Below, one piece after another: positions 5,106-8,461 of a stretch of 8,461 nucleotides of DNA; position 1 is the first letter of the stretch; each line of letters opens with the position of its first letter. The translations under genes and the position numbers were made by a program. The stretch lies in assembly GCA_016195615.1 (NCBI GenBank), contig JACPZF010000043.1:1-8461 (forward strand). The letters run 5' to 3'. The stretch comes from Candidatus Gottesmanbacteria bacterium (GTDB lineage: Bacteria; Patescibacteriota; Microgenomatia; JACPZF01). Under the pieces are notes generated by a model. That model was given only the letters and a program-made list of their open reading frames with translations. It searched no databases and was not told the origin of the DNA.

Positions 5106-6295
5106 CTCTTTGTCAAAAAATCTTGCATCGTTAAACTTAAATTCTCAATATCTTTTAAATACGCAAATTCATTAACACCATGAGTATTGGTATCGGTTCT
5201 AATCGTACCGATCCCAAAATGAGGAAGTTTTAGCTTCCTGGTCCATTCCGAAACTTCCGTTGAGCCAAGAGTTCCATAGATTCCGCTCTCACCGGCATAC
5301 TTTTTGTAAATCTTATTCAACTCGTACATTAACGGATGTTCTGTCGCGTATCCTTCGATCATGACAATATCTTTAATCTCAAAATTGATCTTTTCTTTTT
5401 GGCAAAATTTTTTAATTCTCGCGTATAATTTTTCTCTTTCCTTGACTGCATCAGCCTCCGGAATATAACGGCAATCTATGGTCATGACGCATTTATCGGG
5501 TACAACATTGTTGGCAATGCCGCCGGCGATTCTATTGACGTTACACCTTGAACAAAGATTTGAAAGTCCTGATGATTTAAAAGTCGGATACTTAGAAACT
5601 TGACTTTCGTATTCTTTTTTTATCTCCGAAAAAAAATGTAAAAGGTTGGTGGATTCTTCAATGGCGTTTTTACCCAAATGACTCATCCCCGAATGGACAG
5701 ATTTTCCTTTAATAATTAACTCAAACATCAGTACTCCCAAATGGGCGTTGGTCACGCCGCCGGCAAAAGTATCCGGGTCAAAAATAATGGTATCCTTGGG
5801 AAGGTTTAATTTTGGCGTGAGGTATTTTAACTGCGCTTTTTGATTGGTTTCCTCGTCAGTAGTTGCTAGAAAAACAAGATTAAATCTTAAGCCTTTAAAC
5901 TTTGAAACTTTTAAACTCTCCAGTGCTGATAACACGGCTACAGTTGATCCTTTATGATCGGACGTTCCACGGCCGTAGGCCTTATCTTTTACTATTTTAA
6001 ATTTATGCGAACTGGGATAATCAGCCGGTACGGTATCGATATGGTTATACATTATCAGGGTTGGCAAACTACTTTTTAAAAATTTTCTCGCAATTAAATG
6101 AATTCTATTTTTTTTGCCTATAAGTTTTTCGGGAATTTTGACGGTCTCGGTCTCAAAACCAAATCCTTTAACATAATTATTTATGAGATTAATGGTTTTA
6201 GGATAATTAACTCCCGAGGGATGACTCGTATCGATTTCAACGTACTGTCGAAAAAAAGTCAGTAACATGGGCGATAAAACATTTCCTTTTTTCAT
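5102..6295 (-). CDS. M20-family metallopeptidase (ArgE/DapE type)
   Basis: A 397-residue cytosolic zinc hydrolase of the ArgE/DapE/carboxypeptidase group, which cleaves amide or peptide bonds with two metal ions. Visible ligands and catalytic residues are HIDTVP (H85, D87), GRGTSDHKGS (bridging D113), TTDEET (general base E148, ligand E149), FDPD (D173/D175), the dimerisation-domain HSGMSH (H201) and THGVNEF (H372). In the third motif His follows Asp where most relatives have Met. No signal peptide is present. With no arginine or lysine biosynthesis genes nearby, a peptidase or scavenging role is more likely than ArgE or DapE proper, but this is inference. ATG 6295 is chosen; M10 is an alternative. 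The gene begins 12 bp after the small membrane ORF, so it is probably co-transcribed with it. The stop codon lies in a 9-bp array. Confidence 0.9.
   Translation of the reverse strand: MKKGNVLSPMLLTFFRQYVEIDTSHPSGVNYPKTINLINNYVKGFGFETETVKIPEKLIGKKNRIHLIARKFLKSSLPTLIMYNHIDTVPADYPSSHKFKIVKDKAYGRGTSDHKGSTVAVLSALESLKVSKFKGLRFNLVFLATTDEETNQKAQLKYLTPKLNLPKDTIIFDPDTFAGGVTNAHLGVLMFELIIKGKSVHSGMSHLGKNAIEESTNLLHFFSEIKKEYESQVSKYPTFKSSGLSNLCSRCNVNRIAGGIANNVVPDKCVMTIDCRYIPEADAVKEREKLYARIKKFCQKEKINFEIKDIVMIEGYATEHPLMYELNKIYKKYAGESGIYGTLGSTEVSEWTRKLKLPHFGIGTIRTDTNTHGVNEFAYLKDIENLSLTMQDFLTKS
5887..5918. repeat. 8-bp array inside the M20 gene
   Basis: Four 8-bp units, TTAAGCCT, TTAAACTT, TGAAACTT and TTAAACTC, encoding SLKVSKFKGL around residues 127-136, just before the TTDEET strand. 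The core TTAAA plus three variable bases resembles the 8-bp family elsewhere, but the array is short and could be chance. Confidence 0.45.
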
Positions 6296-6307
6296 ATTTT
6301 TTATTGG

Positions 6308-6520
6308 TTAACCTTCTATTTTATGGGCATTTAAAATTAGAGCTACACACCCTCCAACCAAAATACTTGGGATAAAAACTAATTCACTATGATTCATTGC
6401 TACAAGTAAAACCCCCGTAACTTCACCCAAGCCAGCTCCGACTGTCCAAAGAACCATAGTTGTTCTTCCAAAACTACTATCTATAAACCTAGGTCTTGCT
6501 TTTACTTCCAACTCTGCCAT
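6308..6520 (-). CDS. Small two-helix membrane protein, unknown function
   Basis: A 70-residue ORF. After a polar N-terminal stretch of about 20 residues (MAELEVKARPRFIDSSFGR) come two hydrophobic segments, at about 21-43 (MVLWTVGAGLGEVTGVLLVAM) and 46-64 (ELVFIPSILVGGCVALILNA), joined by a short turn (NHSE). A two-pass membrane hairpin is therefore predicted. I do not recognise a family. It starts one base after the stop codon of the hydrate dehydratase (TAG, T, ATG) and ends 12 bp before the M20 start. This tight spacing, plus a membrane-like composition that a chance ORF would rarely show, argues that it is real and translated by coupling. No usable Shine-Dalgarno lies before it. It may hold the M20 enzyme near the membrane, but that is only a guess from position. 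Confidence 0.68.
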   Translation of the reverse strand: MAELEVKARPRFIDSSFGRTTMVLWTVGAGLGEVTGVLLVAMNHSELVFIPSILVGGCVALILNAHKIEG

Positions 6521-6521
6521 A

Positions 6522-7481
6522 CTAAAAATCCAAACACCATTTAATAGTTTCGGGCAGGGCGTTAGCTAAATCATCAGCATTATAATAGTTTCCCATCTTT
6601 TCTGAAAGTCTTTTGGCGGTAAATTTGACTAAGAAAGTTCCCGCGCAGGCGGCGAGAAAGGGATCATTTTTGCAAGTTAGGGCGGCAATTAAGCCGGCAC
6701 TGACATCGCCGGTTCCGCCTTTAGTTAATCCCGGCTGGGGCAATCCGATTGATTTGTAACCATTATAATTTTTATCATTATTGTAACCACTGTAAACTCC
6801 TGCTTCGGCGGCTTTGTTGATAATAATGCATTGAAACTCTTTGGCCATTTTTTTGAGATTTTCTGCCGTTTTTGCTAGACCAAAAAGCATCTGAAACTCC
6901 AAGCGGTTGGGGGTTAAAATCGCTACCTTGGGAATGAATTTTTTATCCATCGTTTGTAGGCTTCCAGCATCAATAATCCACTGTTTTTGAGGAAATTTTG
7001 TGAGCAGGCGTTCTGTTACCCTTTTGGTCCTTTTTCCCTCCCCATTTATTTCTATTTTATTCTTTGCTTCCTTAATTCCTTTATTCCTTAATTCTTTTGA
7101 ATAACGCATCATCCCCGGCCCAATCAATATGGCATCCGATTTTTCAATATAATGCTCCAGGTCGCTTTCAGGAATCCAGATAAAAGAATAAAGCGAACTT
7201 TTAAGTTTAGAGGTTAAGGCTTTATCTTCTTTTGGGCCGCTAAAAAAAACCATGTCAACGATCCTTGAGGCGGTGATTAAAGACAAAAGCGCTGCGCCGT
7301 GGAAAAGGCTGGAACCGCCGATAATCGTCAGTTGCCCGTTTTGCGCTTTTTGCGAAGTCGGGTGGGGCTGGTAAAGGGCTTTAACCTCACCTACTCCTGC
7401 TCTATTTTTAACCTTATCTAGAGGAAGTTTATAAAATCTGGCATTCTGGCGGTTAATAAGATCTTCTATTGATTTTGTCAT
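6522..7481 (-). CDS. nnrD: ADP/ATP-dependent NAD(P)H-hydrate dehydratase (YjeF C-terminal, ribokinase-like)
   Basis: A 319-residue stand-alone dehydratase domain that converts damaged S-NAD(P)H hydrate back to NAD(P)H at the expense of a nucleotide. Family motifs are IIGGSS (53-58), IGPGM (120-124), IIDAGS (169-174), the TPN turn (190-192; usually TPH) and KGGTGDVSAGL (254-264) with catalytic D259. The epimerase (YjeF N-terminal) domain normally fused or partnered is absent here. Two insertions are repeat-encoded. SKELRNKGIKEAKNKIE (128-144) comes from an 8-bp array, and YSG-YNN-DKN-YNG-YKS (230-244) comes from a 9-bp array that replaces a beta-hairpin turn. The ATG overlaps the upstream reductase stop (ATGA, 7481-7478), indicating translational coupling. 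Linking repair of reduced nicotinamide cofactors to a probable NADPH-using reductase makes metabolic sense. The family call is firm. Confidence 0.9.
   Translation of the reverse strand: MTKSIEDLINRQNARFYKLPLDKVKNRAGVGEVKALYQPHPTSQKAQNGQLTIIGGSSLFHGAALLSLITASRIVDMVFFSGPKEDKALTSKLKSSLYSFIWIPESDLEHYIEKSDAILIGPGMMRYSKELRNKGIKEAKNKIEINGEGKRTKRVTERLLTKFPQKQWIIDAGSLQTMDKKFIPKVAILTPNRLEFQMLFGLAKTAENLKKMAKEFQCIIINKAAEAGVYSGYNNDKNYNGYKSIGLPQPGLTKGGTGDVSAGLIAALTCKNDPFLAACAGTFLVKFTAKRLSEKMGNYYNADDLANALPETIKWCLDF
6750..6794. repeat. 9-bp array inside nnrD
   Basis: Five 9-bp units such as ACCATTATA, ATTATTGTA and ACCACTGTA. Read on the minus strand each is one (T/G)A(T/C)-Asn/Ser-rich triplet of codons: YSG, YNN, DKN, YNG, YKS. 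The 45 bp keep the frame and form a Tyr/Asn/Gly-rich loop just before the nucleotide-binding GGTGD motif. Confidence 0.75.
7053..7100. repeat. 8-bp array (TTCCTTAA family) inside nnrD
   Basis: Six 8-bp units; two are TCCTTAAT, one is TCCTTTAT, and three are more diverged (TATTTTAT, TCTTTGCT, TCTTTTGA). It encodes SKELRNKGIKEAKNKIE, the same GIKE-type peptide as in the ligase although the proteins are unrelated. The length, 48 bp, equals that of both ligase arrays. Confidence 0.82.
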
Positions 7482-7996
7482 GATTTCAAAACTTTATAAT
7501 GTAGTTGCAATTCATTTGGCGAAAGTTTTTTCGTGCCGAGTAATTTTAACTTAGCAGTAAAATCTTTTCCTACAAAAAGCTTAATTCCTTGACCAAAAAC
7601 TGTTGGTTCAATGTCTAAATAGATTTCGTCTATGAGATTTTCGGCTAAAAATGACGCGTTCAGCTTACCGCCTCCTGCTACCAGCATTGTTTCAAATCCT
7701 AGATCATGTAATTGGGCAAGCGCTTCTTGTGGTGATTTTACCAAAAAATGATTAGAGTTATTGGTCTTCATAGATTCTTTTGTGGTCACAACTACTACTT
7801 TAACTTTTTCTAGGTCTTCAAAACTATTATTTTCCAAACTAATTTTGTAGGTTCTTTGGCCAATAATCATATTCCCTACTTTTCTTGCCATATTGCGGTA
7901 ACTTTCCCATTCTATATCTGAAGTAAAACCCGTATCGTCGTCTTCTTTAGCAATGTAGCCATTAACCGTTATGGCCATATATAAAACGACTTTCAT
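7478..7996 (-). CDS. Dihydrofolate reductase-like / RibD C-terminal domain protein
   Basis: A 172-residue protein of the DHFR superfamily (RibD C-terminal type). It should bind NADPH and reduce a pterin, flavin precursor or related substrate in the cytosol; the true substrate is not evident. Family features are the opening strand MKVVLYMAITVNGYIA (1-16), the NADPH-binding MIIGQRTY (43-50), the diphosphate-binding VAGGGKLNASFL (106-117), and EPTVFGQGIKLF (130-141), which is typical of the group. There is no sign of the RibD deaminase domain. The first ATG fits the family start and lies 9 bp after an extended -10 box, so the leader is only about 3 nt. It heads a tight cluster: its stop overlaps the nnrD start. 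A 30-bp palindrome lies upstream of its promoter and could be an operator. Confidence 0.88.
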   Translation of the reverse strand: MKVVLYMAITVNGYIAKEDDDTGFTSDIEWESYRNMARKVGNMIIGQRTYKISLENNSFEDLEKVKVVVVTTKESMKTNNSNHFLVKSPQEALAQLHDLGFETMLVAGGGKLNASFLAENLIDEIYLDIEPTVFGQGIKLFVGKDFTAKLKLLGTKKLSPNELQLHYKVLKS

Positions 7997-8005
7997 ATAG
8001 GCTGC

Positions 8006-8014
8006 ATTATATCA
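8006..8014 (-). promoter_or_regulatory. Extended -10 promoter of the reductase-nnrD cluster
   Basis: TGATATAAT on the minus strand, identical to the box before the four-helix gene. The predicted +1 is near 7999, three bases before the ATG, so the mRNA would be nearly leaderless. The region 17 bp upstream is only T-rich, with no real -35. GGAG at 8019-8016 is too far upstream to serve as a ribosome-binding site. Confidence 0.6.
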
Positions 8015-8052
8015 TTCTCCAGGGTCACAAAAAATAAAAATTCTTTCTTCTT

Positions 8053-8082
8053 ATACTCTAATAATACGTATTAATAGAGTAT
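8053..8082. promoter_or_regulatory. 30-bp near-perfect palindrome, operator candidate
   Basis: The arms pair at 14 of 15 positions around a central TAATACGTATTA (8062-8073 is self-complementary); the only mismatch is A8061/A8074. It lies in the 99-bp gap between the TrpR-like stop and the reductase start, 39 bp upstream of the -10 element. No U-tract follows directly on either strand, so a protein-binding site is favoured over a terminator. The adjacent TrpR-like protein is one possible ligand. Confidence 0.55.
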
Positions 8083-8095
8083 TTATAAATCATTC

Positions 8096-8371
8096 TTAGA
8101 GCGGTCTATGGCGCTGGCGTTTTTCTTCATAATGTCTTCGTCTTTCTTCTGCCAAATTAGAATTGGACCGCGGTGGCAATGCTTCTTCAATTGTATCACT
8201 AAAATCTTGCCAAAACTTATGCCATTTTTCTTCTTGTAGAATCTTATTAACTATACTTCTGTACCCTTTTCCTTTGTATTTAAGATTTATATTGACGTTG
8301 GCAATCGTAGATGGTGTCACTTTTAATATGCTGGCTATAACTTCATAAAGTGTACCCCTTGTCAAGACCAC
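8096..8371 (-). CDS. TrpR-superfamily (YerC/YecD-like) DNA-binding protein, N-terminally truncated
   Basis: A 91-residue ORF. GTLYEVIASILKVTPSTIANVNI (6-28) is the helix-turn-helix of YerC/TrpR-like proteins. LKYKGKGYRSIVNKIL (30-45) and a long charged tail rich in Arg and Glu, ending RHRPL, match CPR members of this family. Full-length relatives carry roughly 50 more residues of helices before this point, needed for dimerisation. Here the frame is closed by TGA just upstream (8385-8383) and the best start is GTG 8371. A perfect Shine-Dalgarno sits 30 nt upstream instead of next to the start. A nearer TTG at 8387 is in another frame and would need a +1 shift. This suggests an N-terminal deletion or frameshift. 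The surviving part keeps the recognition helix, so a DNA-binding or dominant-negative product is possible. Family call firm, functional status uncertain. Confidence 0.75.
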   Translation of the reverse strand: MVLTRGTLYEVIASILKVTPSTIANVNINLKYKGKGYRSIVNKILQEEKWHKFWQDFSDTIEEALPPRSNSNLAEERRRHYEEKRQRHRPL

Positions 8372-8397
8372 TAAACGACGATTTCAAGATAGATTTT

Positions 8398-8409
8398 ATC
8401 ACCTCCTTT
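8398..8409 (-). promoter_or_regulatory. Strong Shine-Dalgarno without a matching start
   Basis: AAAGGAGGTGAT on the minus strand is a full complement to the 16S 3' end. No ATG follows at normal spacing. The nearest candidates are TTG 8387 (14 nt away, opening a 14-codon ORF that ends at 8343) and GTG 8371 (30 nt away, the TrpR-like frame). Every other gene in the window lacks a clear Shine-Dalgarno. Confidence 0.6.
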
Positions 8410-8431
8410 CTCTGTTAATTTTTGTTAAAGT

Positions 8432-8453
8432 ACACCGACTCCGGTGTTTTTTT
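8432..8453 (+). terminator. Intrinsic terminator, plus strand
   Basis: A 6-bp perfect stem ACACCG/CGGTGT with loop ACTC, followed by seven T residues (8447-8453). On the minus strand only CTTTAAC follows, so the direction is plus. No plus-strand gene precedes it in the window; a transcript ending here would be antisense to the TrpR-like gene. Confidence 0.6.
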
Positions 8454-8461
8454 ACCAAGCG

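Noticed and set aside
8396..8412. 3' end of a 16S rRNA (ATCACCTCCTTT on the plus strand)
   Set aside because: The bases before it show none of the conserved 16S helix; it is better explained as a Shine-Dalgarno on the minus strand.

Overview
The window is AT-rich and gene-dense, uses TGA as a normal stop, and reads like a piece of a Candidate Phyla Radiation (Patescibacteria, probably Microgenomates-type) genome. That placement is inferred from gene content: an archaeal-style ATP-dependent DNA ligase, a YerC/TrpR-like protein with a long basic tail, a Fic protein with a characteristic N-terminus, a four-helix-bundle 'suffix' protein, and a PHP/endonuclease-Q-like N-terminus. Near-leaderless extended -10 promoters also fit. 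No 16S or marker-gene evidence is present.

Layout. At the left edge a minus-strand PHP-domain gene leaves the window, divergent from a plus-strand family-4 glycosyltransferase (174-1409); two extended -10 boxes overlap in the 66-bp gap. The rest is on the minus strand. Read in its own direction it holds: a TrpR-superfamily protein lacking its N-terminal half (8371-8096); a tight cluster of DHFR/RibD-type reductase, NAD(P)H-hydrate dehydratase, small two-TM protein and M20 metallopeptidase (7996-5102); a four-helix-bundle protein (5050-4517); a Fic protein (4411-3329); and an ATP-dependent DNA ligase broken into two ORFs (3289-2120 and 2090-1422), which ends convergently against the glycosyltransferase. 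The cluster mixes metabolite repair (NnrD), nicotinamide-dependent reduction, peptide hydrolysis and DNA joining, with no single evident pathway.

The most unusual property is a set of about a dozen short tandem arrays with a fixed 7-, 8- or 9-bp period and usually 4-6 units. They lie inside unrelated ORFs, where they encode loop-like insertions, and across gene junctions, where they contain the stop codons. One unit (TTCCTTAA and rotations) forms a 48-bp array at two sites in the ligase and one in NnrD. A 7-bp array sits exactly where the ligase is split. Two opposed 9-bp arrays in the four-helix gene fold into a hairpin of roughly 5-bp stems separated by 3-4-nt internal loops, and the same 9-bp unit lies just upstream of that gene's promoter. 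They resemble the short tandemly repeated repetitive (STRR) sequences of filamentous cyanobacteria in scale, but here most units keep a fixed core and vary the rest.

Other elements are a 63-bp double-hairpin dispersed repeat abutting the Fic start, a 30-bp near-perfect palindrome upstream of the reductase promoter, an intrinsic terminator oriented antisense to the TrpR-like gene, and a strong Shine-Dalgarno sequence without a matching start.
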